Assembly (NCBI RefSeq): GCF_026191355.1
Contig: NZ_JAPHOQ010000015.1
Location: forward strand, 62,001-126,000
DNA length: 64,000 bases
Reading direction: 5' to 3'
Origin: Legionella sheltonii
Lineage (GTDB): Bacteria > Pseudomonadota > Gammaproteobacteria > Legionellales > Legionellaceae
Each line of letters begins with the position of its first letter. Position 1 is the stretch's first letter. The notes beneath the pieces are model-generated. The model had not been told where the DNA came from. It ran no database searches and was given only the letters and a program-made list of their open reading frames with translations. Positions 35,642 to 44,751 of the stretch are shown in pieces. Both the position numbers and the translations under genes were made by a program.

Positions 35642-36091
35642 CTATGTTCTTTGTCTCGCTTCTTTTTTTTGTTGAAGCTTAACTACATCAACTATATGGG
35701 TCATTGTTTCAGTCAGAATTTCAATAAGATCATCTAAGGTAATTATGCCTATAAGCGTTTTGTTTTCACTGATAACAGGTAAGCGACGAATTCTTTTGGA
35801 ATGCATTATTTCTAGTGCATCAAAAAGACTATCGTTTTCAAAAACACAGCTAAAAGGCTCGGTGAGAATATCTCGGACTAATAGTGACTCTGGTTGAACT
35901 CCTACTGCCATAACTTCAATGACTAAATCACGATCGGTAACAATGCCTATGGGTATTTTTTGGTTATTATGTTCTTCAACTAAAACCAAATCTCCGACAT
36001 GGTGGGTACGCATGAGCTCTGCAGCGTTTTTTACCGATTCATTGCTATTGATAACCACTACATCCCTGTTACAGTATTCGCCAACTCTCAT
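35642..36091 (-). CDS. CBS-domain pair protein
   Basis: 149 aa, ATG after AGGAGACCTCT. Two CBS motifs fill the protein: residues about 8-65 with VKNAAELMRTHHVGDLVLVE and IGIVTDRDLV, and about 72-128 with DALEIMHSKRIRRLPVIS and IGIITLDDLIEIL. A charged tail follows. CBS pairs bind adenosine nucleotides and often sense energy state. It is the first gene of a two-gene operon with the HPF-cold-shock fusion, which fits energy or stress sensing coupled to ribosome hibernation. This link is inferred from position only. Confidence 0.9.
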   Translation of the reverse strand: MRVGEYCNRDVVVINSNESVKNAAELMRTHHVGDLVLVEEHNNQKIPIGIVTDRDLVIEVMAVGVQPESLLVRDILTEPFSCVFENDSLFDALEIMHSKRIRRLPVISENKTLIGIITLDDLIEILTETMTHIVDVVKLQQKKEARQRT

Positions 36092-36287
36092 AGAGGTCTC
36101 CTAAAATAATGCCTTTTTAGTTTTTACCTCGTAAATAAAGTACTTTTTAGAAAAAAAAACACTTCATCTTTACCCCATCGAACTATGAATTGACCGCAGG
36201 AAAACAAATATTAAATATTTATTAACTGTTTTTAGTATAGTATATAAAACCTGTATTCGGTTGAGTTGAACGAGTTAATCCTTTTAT

Positions 36288-37496
36288 TTATGCTGAAATG
36301 GAGTTGGTATACTGCTGATTTTTGAGGAACTCAAAATAGAACAAACTTAGATTAATGAATAAAAACAATATCATTAAGGCCAAAGATAAAAATAGATGCA
36401 TATTTGATGCAATCAAAATAAATAAGATTAAAATCGAACGCATTATCTCAGTAATTAAAATTTTTTGTTTTCCATTGGCGACCGCTCCAAGAATATAGAG
36501 GGTAAATAATATGAAAACTCCAAGAAGCCATGAATTCAATGAATTCAATGTAAATATTAATGAAAGATAGGCATATAAGACGATTGCAAGAGCGGTGTTG
36601 AATAACATGTAAAATTTAGGTGATTTGCTGTTTTTTTGCTGAACGATTCGTTTAGGGATGTTTATATTCTCTTGTTGTAAGCGATTTATTATCCACTCCG
36701 GAGGCATAAGAAAAGCACGGATGACATCCAGCTTATTTTTCAGGTTTTTTCCATAATACAATACATCCTTAATCACTTTAATATTTGCATAAAAAGGGTT
36801 CCATGAGTCTAATGGTTCAGTAACTCCGTACTCAGCAGGAATATTTTCTGGTTCGAAAGTTCCAAACAGTTTATCCCAGATAATTAAACTTCCCGCGTAG
36901 TTTTTGTCTATATATTGTGGGTTTTTACCATGATGTACTCTATGATGAGAAGGGGTATTGAAGAGGGTTTCAAACCATCCCATTTTGTTGATTGATTGCG
37001 TATGAATCCAAAACTGATAAATCGTATTGCAAGAAGAAACGATTAAGAACATCCAAGTCGGAAAACCAATAAAGGCCAAAGGTAGATAAAAAATCCAGGA
37101 TGTAAGGGTTTGCCAATAGCCTTGCCTTAAGGCAACCGATAAATTAAAACGCTCACTTTGATGATGAACAGAGTGTCCTATCCAAAAGAAATTGCATCGG
37201 TGACTTGTCCGATGATACCAGTAGTAACAAAAGTCTACGCAAAGCCAAAGTATAATCCAAGAACCAATAAAGTGAGGGTTAATAGAAAAAAGAGCACTAT
37301 GTTCGTAGATATAGTAATAACCGAAAATTATGAGTCCTCTTGCTGGCAGTGTAGCAATTTGCTCAAAGATGCCCGTACTGAAATTATTTATGGAGTCGTT
37401 GAATTGATACGTTTCTGATTTTAAGAAAAATTCGATACCGATTAAAATAAGAAATATTGGCGCAGCAAATACTATTAAATTAATATCCATATCCAT
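36288..37496 (-). CDS. Sterol-desaturase/AGMO-like fatty acid hydroxylase
   Basis: 402 aa with multiple membrane spans and the di-iron histidine boxes of the fatty acid hydroxylase superfamily: HRTSH, GHSVHH and NTPSHHRVHH. The part DKLFGTFEPENIPAEYGVTE followed by PLDSWNPFYANI resembles alkylglycerol monooxygenase (TMEM195). The C-terminal third adds four more TM helices, as in AGMO. It would hydroxylate a lipid in the inner membrane with O2. The substrate is unknown. It lies 9 bp after a HAD phosphatase and is co-transcribed with it. Confidence 0.87.
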   Translation of the reverse strand: MDMDINLIVFAAPIFLILIGIEFFLKSETYQFNDSINNFSTGIFEQIATLPARGLIIFGYYYIYEHSALFSINPHFIGSWIILWLCVDFCYYWYHRTSHRCNFFWIGHSVHHQSERFNLSVALRQGYWQTLTSWIFYLPLAFIGFPTWMFLIVSSCNTIYQFWIHTQSINKMGWFETLFNTPSHHRVHHGKNPQYIDKNYAGSLIIWDKLFGTFEPENIPAEYGVTEPLDSWNPFYANIKVIKDVLYYGKNLKNKLDVIRAFLMPPEWIINRLQQENINIPKRIVQQKNSKSPKFYMLFNTALAIVLYAYLSLIFTLNSLNSWLLGVFILFTLYILGAVANGKQKILITEIMRSILILFILIASNMHLFLSLALMILFLFINLSLFYFEFLKNQQYTNSISA

Positions 37497-37505
37497 CCCT
37501 TAGAA

Positions 37506-38276
37506 TTATACGCCTACTTCCTCAGTCACAGATGATTTTAAAAATTGCTCATACTCTGTTTCGTATCCTATGCATGCAGGTAAATGCGCAACTGAACGGA
37601 TGTTGTATTTAACGGGAGCCTCTAAAGACATGTTAACTAATGATTGATTATTAATAAAGCAATAATCAATCCCAAAATTTCGTGCTCCGTACCCATCGTT
37701 AACCATTGAGTCACCAACCATTAATATGGAGCGTTTGTTAATTGATAGTTTGTGCTTGTTCGCAATTTCTTGCAGGGCAATATTAAAGATTTCAACATTA
37801 GGTTTTGCAACACCAACCTCATCAGAGACAATATAACAGTCAAACCAGTTATTTAGTTGAAGGCGTTGCTGCTTTTTTCCCTGCTGTTCAACGTAACCAT
37901 TGGTGATAATGCCTAAAATATGTCCTTTGTGATGTAAAAACTCAATGGCGGTTTTAACATTGGGTATCCAGTGAGCATGCACGCTAAGATTTAAATCATA
38001 TTCTGCCGCTATTTCTTCTGCAGAAGCAGAACTTGGAATTTTTTGATTTAATTGTATAAACCGTAACAATCTTACTTCGCGTGGGGTGAGCGCATTGCTT
38101 TTGGCGCCAACTTGATTCCATAGATGGGTATTTATTTCTTTATAAAGACGCTCAAAAATTGGATATTCAACTGATGAGTAATATAGTTCATATATATTTT
38201 TTAAGCCCGCTCGTTGGGAGTATGCAAAATCGATAAGTGTGTCGTCTAAGTCAAATAAAATAACTTGATAGGGCAT
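37506..38276 (-). CDS. HAD-family phosphatase, YjjG-like
   Basis: 256 aa. HAD motif I is FDLDDTLIDF (both catalytic Asp, about residues 9 and 11). A helical cap follows, then motif II in LGIITNGYVEQQGKKQ, motif III Lys in GVAKPNVEIF and motif IV in ILMVGDSMVNDGYGARNFG. The layout matches subfamily I enzymes such as YjjG, a pyrimidine nucleotidase with house-cleaning activity. Just upstream of the AGMO-like gene. Substrate not known. Confidence 0.88.
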   Translation of the reverse strand: MPYQVILFDLDDTLIDFAYSQRAGLKNIYELYYSSVEYPIFERLYKEINTHLWNQVGAKSNALTPREVRLLRFIQLNQKIPSSASAEEIAAEYDLNLSVHAHWIPNVKTAIEFLHHKGHILGIITNGYVEQQGKKQQRLQLNNWFDCYIVSDEVGVAKPNVEIFNIALQEIANKHKLSINKRSILMVGDSMVNDGYGARNFGIDYCFINNQSLVNMSLEAPVKYNIRSVAHLPACIGYETEYEQFLKSSVTEEVGV

Positions 38277-38386
38277 TTATGAATCCTGTTCTTCATCTTA
38301 TTTAAAGGGTCATTCTGCATTAATGAACAGCTGTATTGGGTAGAATTTATTAAATGTTCAGACATACCTGGGAACTGATTGCCATC

Positions 38387-39247
38387 TTACATCCAAAGAT
38401 GCAAATACCAGTTCACGATACTATGCCCCCAAAATAAAGAAATTAATCCACTGATACATAAAAAAGGACCAAAAGGAATCGTGGTATCTTTGGATTTATT
38501 TTGCAAATGCAAATACAATAAACCAATAATTGTACCACTTATTGAGGAAAGAAGAAGAATTAACGGCAAAAATACCCAACCAAACCAGGCTCCAAAGGCA
38601 GCAAACAATTTAAAATCGCCATTGCCCATGCCAATCTTACCAGTACATAAATAAAATATTTTTATAAATAACCATAGTCCTATATAACCTCCAGCTGCAC
38701 TGAGTACTGCTTGAGGCAGGGGCGCAAATAGATTTTCCGTATTGGCAATAAGTCCTATCCATAACAGGCTCAAAGTTAGGCTGTCTGGTAAAATTTGATA
38801 ATCTAAGTCAATGAAAAATAAGCAAATTAAAATCCAAATCGCAGCCAATACAAAAATGAGTTGTAACGTAAAGCCAAAATGCCAGCTCGCGTATAGGGAA
38901 AGAACCATTGTACCTAGTTCGATTAAAGGATAGCGAACAGAAATAGGATTTTTACACTGATAACAGCGCCCACGCAAAAATAAATAACTTAAAACAGGGA
39001 TATTTTGCCAGGCCTTAACCATGGTTTTACATGAAGGGCAAAATGATCTTGGAAAAAATAAATTAATCGGTTTTTGTTCCTCTTCCTTGATACCCGCTAG
39101 CTCATTATATTGTTGCTTCCATTCTCTTTCCAACATAATAGGCAGGCGATAAATGATGACATTGAGTAAACTGCCCACAGCCAGGGAAAAAAGGGCAACT
39201 ACGACATACATAAACCAAGTATGATTGATGATTAGGTCATATATCAT
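38387..39247 (-). CDS. pilD: Prepilin peptidase / N-methylase PilD
   Basis: 286 aa from the ATG at 39247, the start that places the first TM helix (FMYVVVALFSLAVGSLLNVI) as in other PilD proteins. A frame reaching 39289 is an extension. The cytoplasmic loop has the zinc tetrad FCPSCKTMVK and GRCYQCKNPI. The two catalytic Asp are in FIDLDYQILPD and GMGNGDFKLFAAFGAW. It cleaves and N-methylates type IV prepilins and the type II secretion pseudopilins. It is last in pilB-pilC-pilD. A gap of 231 bp with repeats separates it from pilC. Confidence 0.95.
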   Translation of the reverse strand: MIYDLIINHTWFMYVVVALFSLAVGSLLNVIIYRLPIMLEREWKQQYNELAGIKEEEQKPINLFFPRSFCPSCKTMVKAWQNIPVLSYLFLRGRCYQCKNPISVRYPLIELGTMVLSLYASWHFGFTLQLIFVLAAIWILICLFFIDLDYQILPDSLTLSLLWIGLIANTENLFAPLPQAVLSAAGGYIGLWLFIKIFYLCTGKIGMGNGDFKLFAAFGAWFGWVFLPLILLLSSISGTIIGLLYLHLQNKSKDTTIPFGPFLCISGLISLFWGHSIVNWYLHLWM

Positions 39248-39311
39248 TATTGATCCCACATAAAATATTGCAGCTTGGGTGATAGGCACACTGACATTAA
39301 GATAATCATTT

Positions 39312-39335
39312 ACCTTTTCCCCATGGGGAAAAGGT
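39312..39335. repeat. Perfect 24-bp palindrome in the pilC-pilD gap
   Basis: ACCTTTTCCCCA is followed at once by its exact reverse complement TGGGGAAAAGGT. It lies 65 bp before the pilD start. The adjoining bases (GGCGGATAAGGG near 39354, GGGAGAGGAGAG near 39401) recur in reverse at 49230-49290, so this is part of a dispersed repeat. Confidence 0.7.
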
Positions 39336-39478
39336 GCTCGATAGGGCGGATAAGGGTATTAGTTTTAGTTCATGTGCCCTCATCACACCCCCCACGAATG
39401 GGAGAGGAGAGTTCTTTTTTACTTAATGGAAGTGAGTGACATTTATCCCCTAGACTACAAAGAAATATAATGAGCGTC

Positions 39479-40699
39479 TTATATTGCAGATCCCAGTTTG
39501 AAAATGGGTAAATACATTGCAACAACAAGTCCACCTACCAAAACACCTAAAACAACCATAATAACAGGTTCTAATAAACTACTCAGTGAATCGACAGCAT
39601 TATCCACATCTTCTTCATAAAAATCAGCAACCTTACTTAACATTTTTTCTAAAGCACCTGACTCTTCTCCAATGGCTACCATCTGGATTACCATGTTGGG
39701 GAATAATTGAGTGTTTTCCATGGCTTTATTCATTTGTTGCCCCGTTGATACCTCTTCTCTAATTTGATCAGTGGCTTTGGCGAAAATAATATTTCCTGTC
39801 GCTCCTGCCACCGATTTAAGTGCCTCAACTAAAGGCAAACCTGCAGCAAAAGTAATCGATAGTGTTCTTGAAAATCGAGCGATTGCAGCTTTCTCAATAA
39901 TAGGACCAATAACGGGTAACTTTAATAAAGTTCTATCCACATTTTGTGCAAATTGAGGGGAGTGCTTTTCTGCATAAATAAACGCGTAAATCCCCCCACC
40001 TAGTGCGCCAAAAATTAAATACCAAAAGGATTGAAAAAATTTGGACATGCTCACTACTGCTTGGGTCATAGCAGGTAGATCAGCACCAAAACCTTTAAAT
40101 AATGATTCAAATTGAGGAACAACAAAAATAAGTAATCCCGTCGTAACAATCAGAGCGACAACCATAACAGCCATAGGATAAGTCAACGCTTTTTTAATTT
40201 TCTTCTTGATTGTTTCAATTTTTTCCTTATATGTGGCGACTTTATCGAGCATGATATCAAGAGAACCTGATTTTTCTCCGGCTTCCACCAAATTGCAAAA
40301 TAATTCGTTAAAATGAGCCGGATGTTTCATCAATGCTTCTGAGAGGGTTAATCCTGTTTCAACATCGTGTTTAATATTTTCAATTAATTCCTTAAGCCGT
40401 TTATTTGACTGTCCTTTTGCAACAATATCAAAAGATTGCACTAAAGGAATCCCAGACTCTATCATTGTAGCCAGTTGGCGACTAAATACCGTAATATCAC
40501 CCGACTTGATTTTTTTGCTTTTGAAATTGAAAAAAGGGGCGCGTTTTTTAGCAATTTTACTTACAATAATTCCTTGTCTGCGTAATTCTACTTTAGCTAA
40601 AGCAAGACTTCTGGCGTCGATATCGCCATTTATTTTTTGAGCCGCTTTATTAACGCCTGTGTAATGAAAAGTTAAAGTAGTATTGGCATTTTTTTTCAT
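39479..40699 (-). CDS. pilC: Type IV pilus inner-membrane platform PilC
   Basis: 406 aa of the T2SF/GspF family with two homologous halves. First half: VFSRQLATMIESGIPLVQSF and AGEKSGSLDIML. Second half: ARFSRTLSITFAAGLPLVEAL and IGEESGALEKML. Three TM helices lie at about 170-190, 220-240 and near the C-terminus (MVVLGVLVGGLVVAMYLPIF). It forms the platform on which the PilB motor acts. It starts 11 bp after the pilB stop. Full length. Confidence 0.96.
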   Translation of the reverse strand: MKKNANTTLTFHYTGVNKAAQKINGDIDARSLALAKVELRRQGIIVSKIAKKRAPFFNFKSKKIKSGDITVFSRQLATMIESGIPLVQSFDIVAKGQSNKRLKELIENIKHDVETGLTLSEALMKHPAHFNELFCNLVEAGEKSGSLDIMLDKVATYKEKIETIKKKIKKALTYPMAVMVVALIVTTGLLIFVVPQFESLFKGFGADLPAMTQAVVSMSKFFQSFWYLIFGALGGGIYAFIYAEKHSPQFAQNVDRTLLKLPVIGPIIEKAAIARFSRTLSITFAAGLPLVEALKSVAGATGNIIFAKATDQIREEVSTGQQMNKAMENTQLFPNMVIQMVAIGEESGALEKMLSKVADFYEEDVDNAVDSLSSLLEPVIMVVLGVLVGGLVVAMYLPIFKLGSAI

Positions 40700-40710
40700 T
40701 TTTTGTGTAG

Positions 40711-42432
40711 TTAATCAACGGTTACCCGATTGACTTCCTCTATAGTTGTAATACCTTGTTTTATCTTCTCAAGCCCAGATTGATAAATAGTAATCATGCC
40801 TTCTTCCTGAGCAATCTTTAATATATCTAAGGAATTTCCTCCAGACATGATTACCTGGCCAAGTGTTCTGGTCATAGGCAATACTTCAAATAAACCTATT
40901 CTACCGCGGTATCCATTGGTACATTTAGGACATCCTCCAGCTTTATATAATTTAATTCCATCTAAATCTGCTTCAGTAAAACCTAATTCCAGCAAGCCTG
41001 GCTTATTGAAGTCATCTCTCAATACTTTACAATGCTCACATAATTTTCGAGCTAAACGTTGTGCAATAATAAGTGTTACTGAACTGGCAACATTAAAAGT
41101 TGCAATCCCCATATTCACCAAACGGTTCAGTGTTTCAGCTGCACTGTTTGTATGCAATGTTGAGAGTACTAAGTGTCCTGTTTGTGCTGCTTTAACTGCT
41201 ATTTCCGCGGTTTCCAAATCACGTATCTCACCAACCATGATGATGTCAGGGTCTTGACGTAAAAACGATCGTAACGCATTGGAAAAGGTTAAACCTGCTT
41301 TGGGATTAATATTAACCTGATTGATCCCTGGCACTTTAATTTCAACTGGGTCTTCAGCTGTAGAGATATTAACTTCTTTAGTATTAAGTATATTCAATGC
41401 GGTATACAAGGTTACCGTTTTACCACTACCGGTGGGACCTGTCACTAGAATCATACCTTGAGGACGTTCAATAGAGCGGACAAAATGTTCTTTTTGGTTC
41501 GGGCTAAAACCTAAAGCCTCAATACCAAGTTTTGCTGAGCCAGGATCTAAGATCCGCATAACCACTTTTTCACCTGAAGTAGTAGGGCAGGTGCTTACGC
41601 GAAAATCGATGGATCGAGTTTTGGATATTTTCATTTTAAAGCCCCCATCCTGAGGGATTCGCCTTTCTGAAATATCTAAGTTGGACATGATTTTTATGCG
41701 AGCCGTAATTCGCGTAGCCAAACTTCCTGGCGGTGTGGCAATTTCGTGTAAAATACCATCTTGTCGATAGCGTATGCGATACTCTTTCTCGTAGGGTTCA
41801 AAATGTATGTCGGATGCTCCTTGTTTAATGGCATCAAGAAGTATTTTATTGACGAATTTTACAATGGGAGCATCTTCGGTGAGTGACGTTGCTATATTTG
41901 TTTCGTGCTCTTCTTCCTCATTAATGATAAGCCCATCAAATTCATCACTTTCCCCCCCAACAAACTCGGATAAACCCTGAGTTTCTTGTAATGTGAGTAA
42001 GTGATCAATTAGCGCGCTCAGCTTATCAGCCTCTACGACAATTGCATGAGTATTAAGCCCAGTATGGAATTGAATTTCTTTTAAAGATGCTTGGATACTT
42101 GGATCCTCTGTTGCCAGGTATAAATTATTGCCTCGGTAAAATAAGGGAACCATTGAATGTCGACGAATTAATTTCTCATTAACCAGATTCACGGGGATAG
42201 AATCGACTTCAATGCAGTCAAGATCTAGAATGGGAACGCCAAAATTTCGCGACGCTGCAAGTGCAATTTGTGTGGCTGATAAAATGTTATTTTTTACAAG
42301 ATATTGAACCAAAGAGATTTTTTCTGCAGCTGCTTGTTTGCAGAATTCGACAGCTTGAGCTCTATCTAACAACTTTTCAAGAACAAATAGCTGTCCTATT
42401 CCATGTAATTTTAATTCATCCGTTCCTAACAT
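40711..42432 (-). CDS. pilB: Type IV pilus assembly ATPase PilB
   Basis: 573 aa. An N-terminal MshEN/GspE-N domain (about 40-150) is followed by the hexameric ATPase core: Walker A GPTGSGKTVTLYTAL, Asp box, Walker B-like region with IMVGEIRDLETAEIAVKAAQ, the His box TGHLVLSTLHTN, and the zinc tetracysteine with CEHCK and CPKC. PilB drives pilus extension. The gene is first of pilBCD on the minus strand, preceded by a 306-bp gap that includes a dispersed repeat. No pilA is in the window. Confidence 0.96.
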   Translation of the reverse strand: MLGTDELKLHGIGQLFVLEKLLDRAQAVEFCKQAAAEKISLVQYLVKNNILSATQIALAASRNFGVPILDLDCIEVDSIPVNLVNEKLIRRHSMVPLFYRGNNLYLATEDPSIQASLKEIQFHTGLNTHAIVVEADKLSALIDHLLTLQETQGLSEFVGGESDEFDGLIINEEEEHETNIATSLTEDAPIVKFVNKILLDAIKQGASDIHFEPYEKEYRIRYRQDGILHEIATPPGSLATRITARIKIMSNLDISERRIPQDGGFKMKISKTRSIDFRVSTCPTTSGEKVVMRILDPGSAKLGIEALGFSPNQKEHFVRSIERPQGMILVTGPTGSGKTVTLYTALNILNTKEVNISTAEDPVEIKVPGINQVNINPKAGLTFSNALRSFLRQDPDIIMVGEIRDLETAEIAVKAAQTGHLVLSTLHTNSAAETLNRLVNMGIATFNVASSVTLIIAQRLARKLCEHCKVLRDDFNKPGLLELGFTEADLDGIKLYKAGGCPKCTNGYRGRIGLFEVLPMTRTLGQVIMSGGNSLDILKIAQEEGMITIYQSGLEKIKQGITTIEEVNRVTVD

Positions 42433-42738
42433 AGGTTTCTATCAGCTCATAATAATATTAACTATAGTTAATCCATTTAATAAAATCACGTGTTTCAGTC
42501 AACATTGCTGTTTACGTTGTGCAGGTTGGACGAAAACAATGCCAAAACAATCATACCTTTTATTTAAATAGCATCTCTGGACAATTCGACTATCCAGGCC
42601 ATTTTGACTCAGTCTTATGAGCTGTCAACAACCTCAACGGAAGATATTTAAGTTCAAAAAAAGAAAATGGATTGTATGTATAAGAAACTCGTTGTATTGT
42701 AGTTTAATTCAGGATTCACTATTTTAAAAGGCATTATT
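42433..42738. other. pilB / YafS divergent region with dispersed repeat
   Basis: 306 bp without a gene. Bases 42601-42628 (ATTTTGACTCAGTC and on) match 22 of 28 bases of the MITE-like element at 13081-13108. Promoters for pilB and the methyltransferase should lie here but none is clear enough to call. Confidence 0.5.
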
Positions 42739-43521
42739 TTGTTGATTGAACGACAATTAAAACAATATCGCGCCCTGAATAAATGGTTCCAATCACCCCT
42801 GGGCCTTTTTGCAGCCCATGAGTTTTTAGTTAATCTTGAATCTGAAAGTGATTATTCACATGGCGATACATTACTGCAATTAGGAAATTGCGGCGATAAC
42901 ATTTGGCTAAAAAAATTCAATTACACTCATAAATGGATTGCTTCTCCTTTTTTATTGGCTAATAAAGTGCAAATTAAATGTGCTTTAAATCAACTTCCAC
43001 TCGACCGTAATAGTGTGGATTGTATTATTGCCCCACTTACCCTGGAACCTTTTAGTAACAGCTTGAGTCTAATCGATGAAATCGATCGCGTTCTTAATCC
43101 CATGGGCTTTGTTGTTTTATTAAGTATTAACCCTTGGAGCCTTTGGGGTGGGGCAATAAAAACTGGATTATTACATTGTTATAGCGATCAAAAAGTTAAA
43201 ATGAGAACCCCATTCAACATAAATCGAATTTTTTTACAAAGAGGGTATAGACAGTATTCTTTAAGTAATTTTTGTTATATCCCGCCAGTCAATAACTCAT
43301 CACTAATTAAAAAATTTACTTTTCTGGATGAAATAGGCAAGATGCTTTGGCCTTTCCCTTCAGGATTTTATTGTTATATTGCTCAAAAATATCAGGCTAT
43401 ACAACCTAATTTGCAATATAAACCAGTTGAAGAGCCGATAAAAGATTATCAGGCTCCATTGCAGCCTGTTATTTTTTCTTCCCAAGTATCTCGTTTGCGT
43501 CGATCAGATAAAATCAAATGA
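42739..43521 (+). CDS. YafS-like SAM methyltransferase
   Basis: 260 aa from a TTG start with AAAGG upstream. It matches the class I methyltransferase type 11 pattern in a weak form: LLQLGNCGDNIWL (motif I), LNQLPLDRNSVDCIIAPLTL (motif IV) and LIDEIDRVLNPMGFVVLLSI (motif V). This pattern, with the WSLWG stretch after it, is that of YafS next to gloB/rnhA in enterobacteria. The substrate is unknown. The C-terminus is basic. It is divergent from pilB. Confidence 0.78.
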   Translation: MLIERQLKQYRALNKWFQSPLGLFAAHEFLVNLESESDYSHGDTLLQLGNCGDNIWLKKFNYTHKWIASPFLLANKVQIKCALNQLPLDRNSVDCIIAPLTLEPFSNSLSLIDEIDRVLNPMGFVVLLSINPWSLWGGAIKTGLLHCYSDQKVKMRTPFNINRIFLQRGYRQYSLSNFCYIPPVNNSSLIKKFTFLDEIGKMLWPFPSGFYCYIAQKYQAIQPNLQYKPVEEPIKDYQAPLQPVIFSSQVSRLRRSDKIK

Positions 43522-43641
43522 TGTATGAATAGCTCATATGGGATATCAAAAACTTGAGAGAACGATCAAGTGTTAAGCCCAGGTATAAAATATTCTCAAT
43601 TTGGACACCCCTTGATCCAGAGTGGTCATTTATATGGAATG

Positions 43642-44223
43642 TTATTTCTGATCCTTGGGTTTGGGTGTTATATTAAACGGATTTGGGCTTTTCATCTCTC
43701 CTAAAGTAGGAGATTCTGTTTCTATGGAGTCAGTCGATTGACTTCTTTGAGTGGCTGTTGCGTCGAAGGTTTTTAAACTATCCATTAGTTCTTTTTGACC
43801 TGAACTGCCAAAAGGTACTTGACTGATACCTTCTTTTATTGCGCTGCCTATTTCTTTTTGACTTCCCTGATAGAGTTCACCATTTCCAGAAGAATACACA
43901 TAATCATCTTTAGGGACAAAAGCAATGTCTCTTATAAATGCAGCACTCAATGGGTTCATACCACCACAACAAAATTGCTGACAATTTTTTGCCTCATCAT
44001 CATAGAATTTTTTTTTCTGTTTCTCATCGCGAAAAGAAAGAATTGGAGGGAACTCCATCAGTAGCGCATTTCGCTGCTGCTTGATATGCTCATCCCTTTC
44101 CTCATCAAGAACATTGGATCGATAATGATCGATTAAAGGAGATTGCTGTTTGCCGGGAACTAGATTTTGAAAAAAAATCATTTCATTAAATTGGATAGGT
44201 TGTTCCTGCTTGTTTCGTGTCAT
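43642..44223 (-). CDS. Unknown soluble protein, effector-like
   Basis: 193 aa, ATG after GGGGATAATATACT. I do not recognise a family. No signal peptide or TM. The middle has a Cys cluster (NCQQFCCGGMNPLSAAF). The C-terminal 60 residues are rich in Ser, Thr, Glu, Lys and Pro (SQSTDSIETESPTLGE), like a disordered translocation tail. It stands alone between the YafS-like gene and DUF1820, in the opposite direction to both. A Legionella-specific accessory or effector protein is possible. Confidence 0.65.
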   Translation of the reverse strand: MTRNKQEQPIQFNEMIFFQNLVPGKQQSPLIDHYRSNVLDEERDEHIKQQRNALLMEFPPILSFRDEKQKKKFYDDEAKNCQQFCCGGMNPLSAAFIRDIAFVPKDDYVYSSGNGELYQGSQKEIGSAIKEGISQVPFGSSGQKELMDSLKTFDATATQRSQSTDSIETESPTLGEMKSPNPFNITPKPKDQK

Positions 44224-44319
44224 AGTATATTATCCCCAATAAACTCTTAATAATTTAAAGGTTAGCATTTATCGGATGAAATGCGAGTTCAGACGCTAAT
44301 TAACTCATGTTAATTTAAT

Positions 44320-44349
44320 TTGAACAGTGTCCCCTTATTTTTGTATACT
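44320..44349 (+). promoter_or_regulatory. Sigma-70 promoter for DUF1820-hpt
   Basis: TTGAAC (44320-44325), 18-bp spacer, TATACT (44344-44349), 29 bp before the DUF1820 ATG. Good match at both hexamers. Confidence 0.7.
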
Positions 44350-44378
44350 TCGCTTTGTCATAAGAACAGGTTAATTTT

Positions 44379-44705
44379 ATGAATAAAAAAACAATATTCA
44401 GAATCACTTTTGCTAATCAAGAGGCAATTTATGAAATTTATGCTCGCTCTGTTAAAGAAAGTGACATGTTTGGGTTTCTCGAGGTTGAAGAACTGGTGTT
44501 TGGTGAACAAACTGCATTGGTTGTTGACCCTTCTGAAGAACGATTAAAAATTGAATTTAACGGTGTAAAGAGAACATTTATTCCCATGCACTCAATTTAT
44601 CGTATTGATGAAGTGACAAAACAAGGAACAGCTAAAGTTAAAGATAATCCAGGTTATGGAAGTAAAGTTAGCCCTTTTCCTGGCACAGGAAAAATAAAAG
44701 ATTAA
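44379..44705 (+). CDS. DUF1820 family protein
   Basis: 108 aa. The sequence FRITFANQEAIYEIYARSV, LVVDPSEERLKIEFNGVKRT and IPMHSIYRIDEV matches the DUF1820 family, small soluble proteins widespread in gammaproteobacteria with no known function. A Gly/Lys/Pro tail follows. It is 46 bp before the phosphoribosyltransferase gene and likely in one transcript, starting at the promoter 29 bp upstream. Confidence 0.9.
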   Translation: MNKKTIFRITFANQEAIYEIYARSVKESDMFGFLEVEELVFGEQTALVVDPSEERLKIEFNGVKRTFIPMHSIYRIDEVTKQGTAKVKDNPGYGSKVSPFPGTGKIKD

Positions 44706-44751
44706 ATGAACGTTCCCTTATATCCCACTCTTTGTCCCAAGGATTCAAATA

